Source: Viola odorata | Taxonomy: Eukaryota; Streptophyta; Magnoliopsida; Malpighiales; Violaceae | Assembly: GCA_963691705.1 (NCBI GenBank) | Contig: OY829539.1 | Location: forward strand, 42,169,656-42,233,655 | Length of the DNA: 64,000 bases | Reading direction: 5' to 3' | The notes under the pieces: generated by a model | Told to the model about the DNA's origin: nothing | Database searches by the model: none | What the model saw: the letters and a program-made list of their open reading frames with translations, nothing else | Part shown: piece by piece, positions 21,410-32,467 of the stretch | How positions within the stretch are numbered: position 1 is the first letter of the stretch | Layout: every line of letters starts with the position of its first letter | Program-made: the position numbers and the translations under genes

Positions 21410-21880
21410 ATGTTGTAGACATGTACATTAAATTGGAGACTACCAAACTTGATTTCTTCCGTAATCAGCAAGCAAAAATCCGAGTGTCATGTCAGGAGAA
21501 GCTGGAGGAAGTGAAGTGGGAAAAAGGTTAATCCTTCCTGCCTCTTTTGTTGGAGGGCCACGAGATATGCGACGATGATATCTTGATTCGATATCATTGG
21601 TCCAGCATTTTGGGAAGCCTGATTTGTTTATTACTATGACATGTAATCTAAATTGGAAAGAGATTCAAGATCAGCTTACAGAAGGAGAACTTGCACAAGA
21701 CTGTCCTGATTTAGTTGCAAGGGTCTTTCGAGCAAAAGTTCAAGATCTCAAAGATCAAGTTATTAAGAAACAAGTATTTGGAAAAGTAGCTGGACATGTT
21801 CATGTTATTGAATTTTAGAAAAGGGGAATGCCACACGTTCATATGTTAGTCATACTCAAAGAAGGTTTCAAAATTGTACT
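21410..21880 (+). pseudogene. Helitron Rep/helicase N-terminal fragment
   Basis: The translation shows the Helitron-like N-terminal (rolling-circle replication) region: a VDMYIKLETTKLDFFR segment near 21416, then LILPASFVGGPRDMRR near 21530, HFGKPDLFITMTCN near 21606 and the HUH-type segment PHVHML near 21830. It is broken by a stop just after PRDMRR (about 21571, CGA-to-TGA type), another after HVIEF (21816) and frameshifts. The helicase domain is missing. Complete proteins of this family are usually over 1000 residues; only about 150 remain. Confidence 0.85.
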
Positions 21881-21974
21881 ACATGTATAATGTGGAATGT
21901 AGGTGGGTATTTAGCGGGTTGCTGTCTGCTTGAATCTCTTTAATCTAATAATTTTCTTTTTGTTTGTTTTGGAA

Positions 21975-22919
21975 ACACTTTTATTTATTATTTCCGAAAA
22001 CGTTGCTAACATTCTCACTTTGCAAGGAAGATCAAGAGCACGCAACGCAAGTAATCTCTCTAAGTCTCTTTTTATTTATTCAATGTCTTTTCACAAATAT
22101 TATTCGTATGAATGTTATTTAAAAATGCCAAAAAAAAACTTATAATCGTATGCATGATAAAATAAACCCACATGTTTACATGTTTACGACGCTTGCTTTT
22201 AAATGCCATGAAATTAATTGTCTTCTTTGTTAAATGCTATACATGGTGGCTTCGAATCCCACTCGGTTATATGCATTCACGAAAACGACACTATGTTAGT
22301 ATTATCCATGTTAGGGTCATTTAGTAATTAATCAATTAATCATGCATGGCCCAATGATATAAAGGGGGGAAACGTCCGCTCTAGCATAACGAACAAACGG
22401 TAACCCCGTCCTTCGTGTCCCGATCGGAAATAACATGTCCCTACGAAAATGCTAAGATGTAACGTCACCTTTGAGGGCCAAATCATGTCAAAAATGTTTA
22501 AATAATCAGAAAGTGTCCCAATTCGGTAAGCGGACTGTGTTGGCATGATTCAATTATTAGCCTATGTAAATGATTGGAAAGTGACTTGACTTCGTGGGAA
22601 GAATTGGTTGACATGCTTCGATCATTAAACAAATCTTTGTTTATTAAAAATTCTATTCAAACACCTTTTTAACGGTAACCTTTTTAAGGATGTGACTTGG
22701 GTGCCTAACACCTTCCCAAGTCAATAATACGACCTTGAACCTTTGTTCAATGGTTTAGACCAATCGTGCCTTAGTTTTTTTATTTTATGCCATGACATTA
22801 GGTTCCCTAAACCTTAGAAAATAGGGTGACAACTTCATTGCATTATGCGAAGCATCCATTTATGCTTAGCATCCGTCCCGAACCTTAAACTCGTTTTCAA
22901 CGAAAAAGGGGGTGCGACA
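21975..22919 (+). repeat. 5' LTR of F, 3' portion only
   Basis: It matches 31475-32406 base for base except scattered changes and a short duplication near 22172. The first two thirds of the LTR are missing. The left edge abuts the truncated Helitron, so a deletion or recombination fused the two. Confidence 0.85.
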
Positions 22920-22922
22920 GTT

Positions 22923-22941
22923 TGGCGACTTCACTGGGGAC
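22923..22941 (+). promoter_or_regulatory. Primer-binding site of F
   Basis: TGGCGACTTCACTGGGGAC follows the LTR end (GTGCGACA) by three bases. It differs at two CpG-related positions from the TGGCGACTCCGCTGGGGAC found in many Ogre/Tat elements. Confidence 0.8.
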
Positions 22942-24030
22942 TAATAGGGTCGAAGCCGGTTTTTATTTATTTACTTGCTTTAATAAACTATTTTTGTGAC
23001 TATTTGTTATTGCTTTGATCAACTGTCACACGCATTGCCTGCATAGGCCGTACACCCAGGGGCCGCCATACCAAATAAGTTTAGGACGGGGATTAATGAC
23101 ACCCTAGGACTCAAGTCCTGGGTAATGTTCACAAAACCCAACCCACTCGAACCCTTAAAGCTAGCCGGACGGTGGGCCAATTCTGGTAAGCGAATTCAGC
23201 CGATATGATTCAATCATTTGCCTATGTAAATGGTTGGAAAGTGGCCTGGATTCGTGGGAAGGAATTGGTAGTCGCTCTATGACACTTTTTGGGCCATTCT
23301 ATGGTATCGTCGGGAACCTTCAGGCCGTTAGAACTTTAGTCGACGTCAAAAGCCCCCATCATGTGCATTATACTTGTTTTACCGTGGCTTGGTTTACCAC
23401 GTTTTCTACGTTTTTTCTCCTTTCCGCACCCTTTTTAGTAATACATGTAAAGAACCTAGTAACACATTTTGTGCTAATTACTAATACTGGAACTCTGTTT
23501 TACTTTCCCCAGGATCCATCCTGCTTGTTCAAATGACAGTGCCTGCGCTACTTTCACTTGATACTTTTTGGGGGAAGAAGTTTCGGGAATCAAGTTGCAC
23601 GAGGGGATAGGTTGAAATCCGGTTTTCATTTCCGATATTGCGGCCAAGATTGGGATAGAGGAAGTGGTGATGCAAAAAGGAGAGATTGCGTCATTAGAAC
23701 ATTTTTTATGAGCAAACGGATCCCGACTTCCAAAGATTGACGCCTTCAGAATCAAGCATCTGTTGCTTAGATTTTTTTCTTTTACCCCGTGTAACAATGT
23801 TCCTAGACTTTATCTACTAGCCTTTAGATAAATCTAGATAGTTAAATCAACTTGTAATGGTTGTAACTCCTTTTGGATGAAAAAAATATCAATGACAAAA
23901 TTCATAGTTATTCGGATAATTACGAAATGCGTTTTTCTCTCTCACACATCCAAAAGACATCGAACGGACATCGCCTACAATCAAATCAACCTGCTCCCCA
24001 AAATGAACCACATATATGCCCACCAAAAAA
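22942..24030 (+). other. Leader region of F with a copied LTR segment
   Basis: No gene is supported; the short ORFs show no family resemblance. At about 23185-23275 a segment (GGTAAGCGAATTC..., GCCTATGTAAATGGTTGGAA) repeats, with changes, the LTR text at 22525-22610. Part of the LTR is therefore duplicated in the leader. Confidence 0.6.
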
Positions 24031-26400
24031 ACAAAACGCAAGGGCAGTTTGCACTTTCTCAGCCTCAGCTGCGCAATCCTTTGTCCTGGCCAAAATAGAT
24101 ACGATTTGCTCAGAGTTTCCGTTCGGCCAAAACATGAAAGATGTCGGCCACAGGTTTAAATTTAACCACGAAAACTTTCATAAAGTTCTGGGCAGCCAAA
24201 CTCTCACAAAAAAATTCGGAACGCAAGGGAAGTTCGCACTTTCTCGGCCTCAGCTGCACAATCTTTTGTCTCGGCCAATATGAATACGTTTGGCTCCAAA
24301 TTTTCACTCAACCAAAACATGAAAGATGTTCATCACACATAGAAATCCACCCCCACAAAATTTCAGAATTTTCAGAACAGAAAATCTCTCACAAAAAATT
24401 TAGAACGCAGGGGCAGATGCTCCTCGGTCTCAGCTGCGCGATCTTTTATTTTGGCCAATATCAATGTGATTTACTCGGAATTTACACTTGGCCAAAACAC
24501 GAAAAATATTCCCAATATGTTGAAGTTCATCCATACCAAATTCCAGAGTTTTTGGAGCAGCGTAGCTCCATCCAAGGAGGCCGCAATCGGCTCCCAAACC
24601 CGTCTCTAGCGGCATGCCGCCTGGCCCTTAGCGGCATGCCGCTAGCTTCGCTCCTAATCCCATCAAAATCATTTTTTTGGCCTCCAAAATCATCCGTTCA
24701 GCTGCGCGATCTTTTGTTTTGGTCAATATCAACGTGATTTACTGGGAATTTCCACTCGTCCAAAACCTGAAAGATGTTCCCAACATGTTGAAATTCACCC
24801 ATTCCAAATTTCAGAAAGTTCTGGGCAGCCAATCTCTTGCAAACAATTCTAAACTCAAGGACAACTATTCTACTCTGCCCCAGCTGCACATTCTTTTGTT
24901 TTGGCTAATATCAATATGATGGACTTGGAACCTCCCTTTGGCCAAAACACAAAATATGTTCATAACACATTCAAGATTTTCCATGCCAAAAATAGGATTT
25001 TTTCGAGTAGCACATCTCTCGCAAATAATTTGGACAGGAGAAGGACAGTTCTCTCGGCTTCAGCTGCGCGATCTTTTTCCATGACCAAAATGGAGATAAT
25101 TTACTCCGAATTTCCTCTCGATTAAAACCCAAAAGATGTTCGTAACACATTAAAGGTCTCCCCTACCAAATTTCAGAATTTTTGGAGCAGTGAACCTGAG
25201 CCAAAAGCAAGGCCCACGAAAGGCCATCTCTGGCGGCATGCCGCCTGGCCCCTAGCGGCATGTCGCTAGCTTCGGCTCCAAATCCCTTCAAGTTCATTTT
25301 CTCCAAGCAGTTTCGGCTGCACACTCGTTTGTTTTTGCTGATATCAACACAATTTCTTTTCGGCCAAAACACGAAAGATGTTCAAAACACATTGAAGTAT
25401 GCCCACACTAAATTTCAGAGTATTCGGGGTGACACATCTCTCGAAAATAATTTAGGCGTGAGGATAGCTACTCTACCCGGTCTCAGCTGCGTGTTCTTTT
25501 GTTTATGCCAATATCAACACAATTGGCTAGGAATTTCCACTTGGCCAAAACTCTAAAGATGTTCATAACACCTTGAAGAATTTCCATGCCAAAAATGGGA
25601 TTTTTCTGAGCAGCGCATCGCTCACAAATAATTCGGACATAAGGAGGACAGTTTTCTCGGTCTCAGCCGTGCGATCTTTTGTCTCGGCCAAAACACAAAA
25701 GATGTTCGTAACATATTGAAGTATGTCCCTACCAAATTTTAGAATTTTTGGAGCAGTGCACCTCAGCCAAAAGCAAGGCCCGCGAAAAGCCATCTCTGGC
25801 GGCATGCTGCCTGGTCCCTAGCGGTATGACGCTAGCTTCAGCTCCAAAATCATTTTTTCACCTCCAAAATAATCTGTTCAGCCGCGCGCTCATTTGTTTT
25901 GACCGATATTAATACGATGGACTCAGAATTTCCTTTCGACCAAAACATGAAAGATGTTCACAACACATTGAAGTATGCCCACGCCAAATTTCAGAGCATT
26001 CGGGGTGACACATCTCTCGAAAATAATTTAGGCGTGAGGATGGCGACTCTATTCGGTCTCATCTGCGTGTTCTTTTGTTTTGGCCAATATCAACACAATC
26101 GGCTAGGAATTTCCACTTGGCCAAAATGCGAAAGATGTTCATAACACCTTGAAGGGGATTTTTCCGAACCAACGCATCGCTCGTAAAAAAAAATTGGACA
26201 TAAGGAGGATAGTTTTCTCGGTCTCAGTCGTGCGATCTTTTGTCTCAGCCAATATGAATGGGTTCGGCTCAGAATTTCCGCTTGGTCAAAACACGAAAGA
26301 TGTTGACTTCGGGTTGAAGTATGCTCGTACCAAAGATCAAAGTTTTCTAAGCAACAGATCCCTCGAAAAACCATTTAGAGATGACCTTCACACCTTGTTT
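24031..26400 (+). repeat. Tandem array 1 of F, about 12 units of roughly 180 bp
   Basis: Each unit carries a core like TTGGCCAATATCAA, then GGAATTTCCACTTGGCCAAA, AACACGAAAGATGTTC and a TCTCGGTCTCAGCTGCGCGA segment. The core recurs near 24084, 24271, 24452, 24717, 24899, 25079, 25334, 25506, 25683, 25897, 26080 and 26245. Steps are mostly 165-190 bp. Two are about 255-265 bp where a GC-rich palindromic insert is present. The units are well diverged from each other. No protein is supported, although short ORFs recur because the units lack stops in some frames. Confidence 0.85.
24607..24645. repeat. GC-rich palindromes in array 1
   Basis: GCGGCATGCCGC (24609-24620) and TAGCGGCATGCCGCTA (24629-24644) are perfect palindromes of 12 and 16 bp. 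Decaying copies of the pair lie at 25232-25268 and about 25797-25833. They mark longer variant units spaced about 570-620 bp apart, a higher-order period. Confidence 0.85.
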
Positions 26401-27510
26401 CTTTCATGAGTGTAAATGCTAAACTAGGTGCTAGTTAGATTTGCATAAAATCCAGGGTACATGAACCATCATACATGGGATAACAGTAAGATGACATTGG
26501 ACTTTGCGTTGTCTTCCCCTTTTAATTTATTTTTCCAAACCTACATCACCCCACATTCCTTTTGCCACCTCAAAACCCTTCAAAAAAAACTCTCCTCGCA
26601 AATGAGTAAACGCTCGACTAGAATGGTCGACCAAGGCACCATGAGCATGTTGAGCTCATCGCAATGAATCAGCAAGACGAAAAGGAAACACCCACCCAAG
26701 GGTGACAACCTACTCTAATACACAGAAAAACAAAAAAAATCAATCAAAGACCGTTGCCAAAAAAAAAAATCAAGACAAAAGGAACTACATTCACTTCTTT
26801 CGTTACTTATACCTATAAGAAAAAAGAGAAAAAAGAGAGAGAGAGAAAAAAAAAGGAAAAAAAAGGAAGAAGAAAAAAGGAAAAAAGGAAAGGAAAAAGA
26901 AAAAAAAAAGAAGGAAAAAGAAGAAGAAAGAAATAAACGAAGAGAAGGTTCCCCAAGAAACACAAATCAAAAGGAAGTAAGTGCAAGAAGGGGAAGAATC
27001 ATCATCAGCAAGATCCGTCAAGGATAAACATGAGGAAGAACGTCCCTCCTCCCAACAAAAGAAGAAACTCATGAGCTTTGCTCTTCGCCACAATCAAATC
27101 ATTAAAACTTCATTCACCATAGTTTGCTCTCATCACAATTAATCGTTGAGCGCAAACTCGTTAAAACCGTCCAAAGAGCAAGACAGCAAACACGCACCAC
27201 AACACCATTCCTTTTTCGCAAAATCTCTCATTTCCCAATCTCTCGCAAAGTCCTCTTGATTATTTGAATGCCCATACATGTGCATCTTCATTCGAAGTAT
27301 ATTCACTCGGATTGACATTGCAAATTTAATTGTTTTGCCATGTTTATTGCATTTTTAGGAGTGTAAACACATAGCCTTATTTTCTGAGCGTGAGCGCAAA
27401 CACCATTATCTGGTGAGGATTGCTTACAGCTGCATGTCGTGGGAAAGTCTTGTTCTTGAGGTCGTTATTTCCTGAACAAGACGTAGACGTTATCTAGACT
27501 TGAATCAACC
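26401..27510 (+). other. Athila-type 3' UTR segment inside F
   Basis: This stretch aligns in order with the 3' UTRs of A and B: a GAGTGTAAATGCTAAACTAGG block near 26409 (A 4218, B 16363), a purine-rich tract at 26755-26945, a block near 27250-27300, and GGAGTGTAAACACATAGCC with GAGCGTGAGCGCAAACACC near 27358-27403 (A about 5200-5260). No Athila LTR or ORF is attached. It is either a fragment of an inserted Athila element or a segment picked up by F. Confidence 0.65.
26755..26945 (+). repeat. Purine-only tract
   Basis: Nearly pure A/G sequence lies mainly at 26817-26945. It produces lysine/glutamate-rich or, on the other strand, phenylalanine-rich ORFs that are not genes. It occupies the position of the A-rich tracts in the 3' UTRs of A, B and C. 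Confidence 0.8.
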
Positions 27511-27869
27511 ATGTTCATATAACAAAAATTGGACAAACATTTTTTAGCCAAAAAATGCTTGGATTTATTTTCTTAAACAAAGAAATCATTTTCAAACAAA
27601 AACTTGGGGGCAAACCGTGGGTTAAATGTAGGAATATGCGATATTTCTCACATTATCAATTGCTCTTCCTTTTTCTATCTATTGCTGCTTTGTGTTTGCT
27701 TCCTTCCCATTTACAGGATACAGATATGCTTTGGGGGAATCATATCAACCATTAGGTCTTTCATAAAGAAATCATTGTAAAGCCCTCGCCTTGAATTTGC
27801 ATCAGAAAAGAATGAATGGAGGACGTTACCACTCCCCAATTAATTTCACGTGGCGATCCATCTCCTCCA

Positions 27870-28840
27870 CCATATCATCAAACTCACTATCAGAGACAAC
27901 CGATTTCACTATCAGAGATCATCAACGTCCTCATTATCAGAGACAACCGATTTCATTATCAGAGATCATCAAACTCACTATTAGAGACAACCGATTTCAC
28001 TATCAGAGATCATCAAACTCACTATTAGAGACAACCGATTTCATTATCAGAGATCATCAAACTCACTATCAGAGACAACCGATTTCACTATCAGAGCTCA
28101 TCAACGTCCTCATTATCAGAGACAACCGATTTCATTATCAGAGATCATCAAACTCACTATCAGAGACAACCGATTTCACTATCAGAGATCATCAACGTCC
28201 TCATTATCAGAGACAACCGATTTCATTATTAGAGATCATCAAACTCACTATCAGAGACAACCGATTTCACTATCAAAGATCATCAAACTCACTATCAGAG
28301 ACAACCGATTTCACTATCAGAGAACCGATTTCACTATCAGAGATCATCAAACTCACTATTAGAGACAACCGATTTCATTATCAGAGATCATCAAACGCAC
28401 TATCAGAGACAACCGATTTCACTATCAGAGATCATCAACGTCCTCATTATCATAGACAACCGATTTCATTATCAAAGATCATCAAACTCACTATCAGAGA
28501 CAACCGATTTCACTATCAGAGATCATCAAACTCACTATCAGAGACAACCAATTTCATTATCATAGATCATCAAACTCACTATCAGAGACAACCGATTTCA
28601 CTATCAGAGATCATCAACGTCCTCACTATCAGAGACAACCCTCCTCATTATCTGAGAAAACCATCTTGCTCATTATCAGAGACAACCGATTTCACTATCA
28701 GAGGTCATCAACCTCCTCGCTATCAGAAACAACCGATTTCATTATCAGAGATCGTCATTTCCTCATTATCAGAGACAACCGATTCAGCATCAGATCGTCA
28801 TTTCCTCATTATTAGAGAAGATCATCATTTCCTCACTATC
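27870..28840 (+). repeat. Tandem array 2 of F: 22-bp unit in 44-bp dimers
   Basis: Two alternating 22-mers, CACTATCAGAGATCATCAAA-type and CACTATCAGAGACAACCGAT-type, repeat about 40 times. The dimer period is 44 bp. Variants with TCATCAACGTCC are interspersed. Because 44 is not a multiple of three, the translation cycles through three peptide phrases every 132 bp. None contains a stop, which yields a misleading 411-codon ORF (27791-29026). The right end decays into isolated TATCAGAGA words to about 28950. Confidence 0.9.
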
Positions 28841-29075
28841 CGAGACATTTTCCTCAAAAGTACGTTGCTATCAACCAACATCAGACCAACGGTCCATTCT
28901 AATTCTCATTTACAATTCTACAATTTACGTTTTTCCTCACTATCAGAGAAGTTGTCATTTACATTTCTGCATTTCTGCATTCTCCCTCAATATCTGAGTA
29001 GTCTGCATTTATTTTCCCGCAATTGACATTGTTTATGAAAATTCCCAACTACATTCTACAATTCTACAAATCTAA

Positions 29076-29345
29076 ATACTCCTCCTTGGGCGACTACTTT
29101 CCTGCATACTATATCTAAAATACTCCTCCTTGAGCGACTACCTTCCTGCATACTATATCTAAAATACTCCTCCTTGAGCGACTACCTTCCTGTCCTAAAT
29201 TCCTGTCTATCTAAATACTCCTCCTTGAGCGACTACTTTCCTGTCTATCTAAAATACTCCTCCTTGAGCGACTACCTTTCTGGCAACCAAAATCTCCTCC
29301 TTGAGCGACTACATTTCTGCATAATCTCCTCTTTGAGCAACCATG
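29076..29345 (+). repeat. Tandem array 3 of F
   Basis: ACTCCTCCTTGAGCGACTAC recurs about seven times, starting near 29078, 29122, 29166, 29217, 29256, 29294 and 29325. The first two steps are 44 bp and the others 31-51 bp. There is no coding capacity. It lies directly after array 2. Confidence 0.85.
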
Positions 29346-29506
29346 TCTTTACATAATTCTACATTTCTGCATAATTATTACTTAAGTGACTATCTTTCAG
29401 TTCATGCCTAAACTAGTTAGGATGTATTCAAAACGTGGTAAAAAAATGGGGCAACCGTCTTTACTGCTAATCAAAAATCTCAGTTACACTGTATTTTTGA
29501 TCAGAC

Positions 29507-29523
29507 AATAAAGAGGGGGCAAC
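29507..29523 (+). promoter_or_regulatory. Polypurine tract of F
   Basis: AATAAAGAGGGGGCAAC stands directly before the LTR start TGTTGCTACC. It is the expected plus-strand primer, and its position fixes the LTR boundary. Confidence 0.75.
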
Positions 29524-32406
29524 TGTTGCTACCCGAATTTTGACTTACGTCGCAACTTTTTTTTTTTTTCGTTTCATTGCACGTCACATTAATAGCACGT
29601 TTACATCAAATTTCAATCGATTTTTTGACCAAGGACTATTTGTTTTAATGTTTCATGTCATTTCACGCCTTTTGAATTTTTCGTATTTTTCTCGTATTTT
29701 CGACTAAAATCGTATTTTTCGGTTTTCGTCAACGCATTTACGTATATTTATGTTTATCGCATTTAATAGCTCGTCTAGGTCAAATTCCTGTTGATTCTTG
29801 GTCCCATTCTAGTTTGTTTAAAATTCCATGTCATTTCATGTCTTTTTAGTTTTTCGTATTTTTAACTGTCTTTTTGCGAACTTCTTTCGATCCCGAGTAA
29901 GTTTCCCGGGACCGAGGGTCGAACGCGTTATTTCTTTATTTGATAATTACGTGCTAATTTTCCCTTTCACGGCACCGCGTTCAGTTTCGTTCAATTTATG
30001 TCGTAAGGACATTTATTTTGCGCACGAACGTTTTGACACTTCCGAAAGAGAAAATAAATACGTTAAATCAACTTTCGCATTTCTTCACTGTATATTAGTT
30101 TTCTTGCCTTATTTTTCAACACATAGTTGTACCCTCGGCTCGGATTTATTTTCATTTTTGAGCGATTTCGCTCGTGCCAAAAATATCTCGTTCGTGCCCG
30201 AAGATGAGATAAACTCTACATAAATGCCATTTAATTCATTCTCATCGTCTAACTCACTGCCAACTCGTTTTAGATCATCACAACCTCCCATCTGATCACT
30301 CTTGGCCACATGATTTAGCTTGCTCATCACCCAACCACACAACCACACAATCAACCCCGGCCACACAACTGAACCGGCCAACCCCGACCACACACACAAT
30401 CGACTTCATTCAAATTTCCTTCTCTATAAATAGCAAGCTTCATCCAACAAATCAAGGGCACCAAAACCTCCTCTTAATCTCCATTTCTTGCACTACCTTC
30501 TTGGATAATTTGCTCTCCCGGAACAAGTAAGTTCCCTCTCTCTCTACTCTCTTTAATTTTCATTTTTGTCTATAATGCATGAATAAATTATTAAAACTTG
30601 CCTAATATGCTTAGTTTTCATGTTAGTAATGCTCTCCTTGCCTCAATTTAATTGCATGATGCTTTGAGTAATTAATGACTATATATGCGTATTAATTAAG
30701 CTTGTCTTTCCATGCAAAATTGCCCTCGTTATGGACTTGTTTTTCTTGCTGTTTTTGTGGCTTTTATTTTCTGTTTTGCTACCTTAATTATTGCAACCAT
30801 TTTGGGTAAGAATGGTGGAAGTCTAAAACTTGAGTTTTGGCCATGGTGGCCGGCTTGGTTGGAGAAGAAGAAGGAAGAAGGTGAGTGATGGCGGGAAAGG
30901 TAAGAAAGAAAGAAAGAAAAGGTGGTGGGCTTTGGCCCATTCTTGTTTTAAAAATTAAGCCAAGCCCATTTTTTAATGCTCAAATTTCCAACGTGGGACC
31001 CAGTCCATTAATATTTTTGTCAAAATCGTATAAATATTTGTACGCTTATTTTTATGCTTAAATGATGTTTAAAATGTTCATATGTTTATTTTTGTGATTA
31101 AAATGATGAAAAATGATTATATGCTTTTGTGATAAAATGAATAAAATGTTTACATGTTTTATTTTTGTATTTTAATTACATGAAAGTTGGCATGATTTAA
31201 ATGATGTGTTATGCCATGTTAAAATGCTTGTATGATTTAAATGATGTGTTATGCCATGTTAACTTGCAAGCATGATTTAAATGATGTGTTATGCCATGCT
31301 TAATTAAAATTTGTATGATTAAATGAGGTTTATGCCATGCTTTGGCTTAATTAAAATGCTCACATGATAATGATGATTATGCCACGTTTTAATATGTACT
31401 CATATAAAATAAGTACTACTTGTCTATCATGTTTATTTATTTTTCATCAATTTAAGCAAGTATTGCATGCGCTTTTCTTTATTTATTATTTCCGAAAACG
31501 TTGCTAACATTCTCACTTTGCAAGGAAGATCAAGAGCACGCAACGCAAGTAAGCTCTCTAAGTCTCTTTTTATTTATTCAATGTCTTTTCACAAATATTA
31601 TTCGTATAAATGTTATTTAAAAATGCCAAAAAAAACTTATAATCGTATGCATGATAAAATAAACCCACATGTTTACGACGCTTGCTTTTAAATGCCATGA
31701 AATTAATTGTCTTCTTTGGTAAATGCTATGCATGGTGGCTTCGAATCCCACTCGGTTATATGCATTCACGAAAACGGCAATATGTTAGTATTATCCATGT
31801 TAGGGTCATTTAGTAATTAATCAATTAATCATGCATGGCCCAATGATATAAAGGGGGGAAACGTCCGCTCTAGCATAACGAACAAACGGTAACCCCGTCC
31901 TTCGTGTCCCGATCGGAAATAACATGTCCCTATGAAAATGCTAAGATGTAACGTCACCTTTGAGGGCCAAATCACGTCAAAAATGTTTAAATAATCGGAA
32001 AGTGTCCCAATTCGGTAAGCGGGTTCTATTGGCATGATTCAATCATTGGCCTATGTAAATGATTGGAAAGTGACTTGAGTTCGTGGGAAGAATTGGTTGA
32101 CATGCTTCGATCATTAAACAAATCTTTGTATATTAAAAATTGTATTCAAACACCTTTTTACCGGTAACCTTTTTAAGGATGTGACTTGGGTGAAACACCT
32201 TCCTAAGTCCATAATACGACCTCGAACCTTTGTTCAATGGTTTAGACCAATCGTGCCTTAGTTTTTTTATTTTATGCCATGACATTAGGTTCCCTAAACC
32301 TTAGAAAATAGGGTGGCGACTTCATTCCATTATGCGAAGCATCCATTTATGCTTAGCATCCGTCCCGAACCTTAAACTCATTTTCAACGAAAAAGGGGGT
32401 GCGACA
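29524..32406 (+). repeat. 3' LTR of F
   Basis: 2883 bp from TGTTGCTACC to GTGCGACA. A TATA box TATAAATA lies at 30425-30432 in CTCTATAAATAGC. A short tandem repeat (TATGATTTAAATGATGTGTT followed by ATGCCATG, three to four copies of about 46-50 bp) lies at about 31190-31345. No gene is supported. ORFs at 29828-30223 and 31467-31691 lack family resemblance, and the second recurs in the 5' LTR. Confidence 0.85.
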
Positions 32407-32467
32407 CCTGGTCATCAACTGCGAAAGACAAAAATAAAAACAAAACTACAAAAATACGATCAAAAGA

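Larger units (their letters stand above)
20406..21974 (+). mobile_element. Helitron, 5' part (truncated), carrying a MITE
   Basis: If the MITE and one TA are removed, the 5' end reads TCTATACTATATAAAAAGCA, the typical start of plant Helitrons: TC at the end and an A before it. An AT-rich leader follows (about 20690-20950, with repeated TTAATTAATTAA blocks), then a Helitron replication-protein remnant at 21410-21880. The 3' end with its CTRR hairpin is absent. The piece stops where the LTR of F begins, near 21975. Confidence 0.75.
21975..32406 (+). mobile_element. Element F: Tat/Ogre-like LTR element with no gag or pol
   Basis: It has a 5'-truncated left LTR (21975-22919), a primer site TGGCGACTTCACTGGGGAC, a purine tract at 29507 and a full 2.9-kb right LTR (29524-32406) from TGTTGCTACC to GTGCGACA. 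The long LTRs and this primer site (TGGCGACTCCGCTGGGGA type) are characteristic of Ogre/Tat elements. The 6.6-kb interior has no recognisable Gag or Pol. Instead it has three tandem arrays and an Athila-type 3' UTR segment. It would have to move using proteins of another element. The shared LTR parts differ by a few percent by eye. Confidence 0.8.

Noticed and set aside
26754..26936. Lysine-rich ORF and its phenylalanine-rich antisense partners
   Set aside because: They arise from a purine-only tract, not from a coding sequence.
27870..28840. CRISPR-like pattern of short direct repeats
   Set aside because: This is a eukaryotic context, there are no unique spacers of constant length, and the intervening sequence is itself repeated.
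27791..29026. 411-codon open frame
   Set aside because: It is produced by the 22/44-bp tandem array, which has no stops in any phase. The peptide is a rotating repeat without family resemblance.
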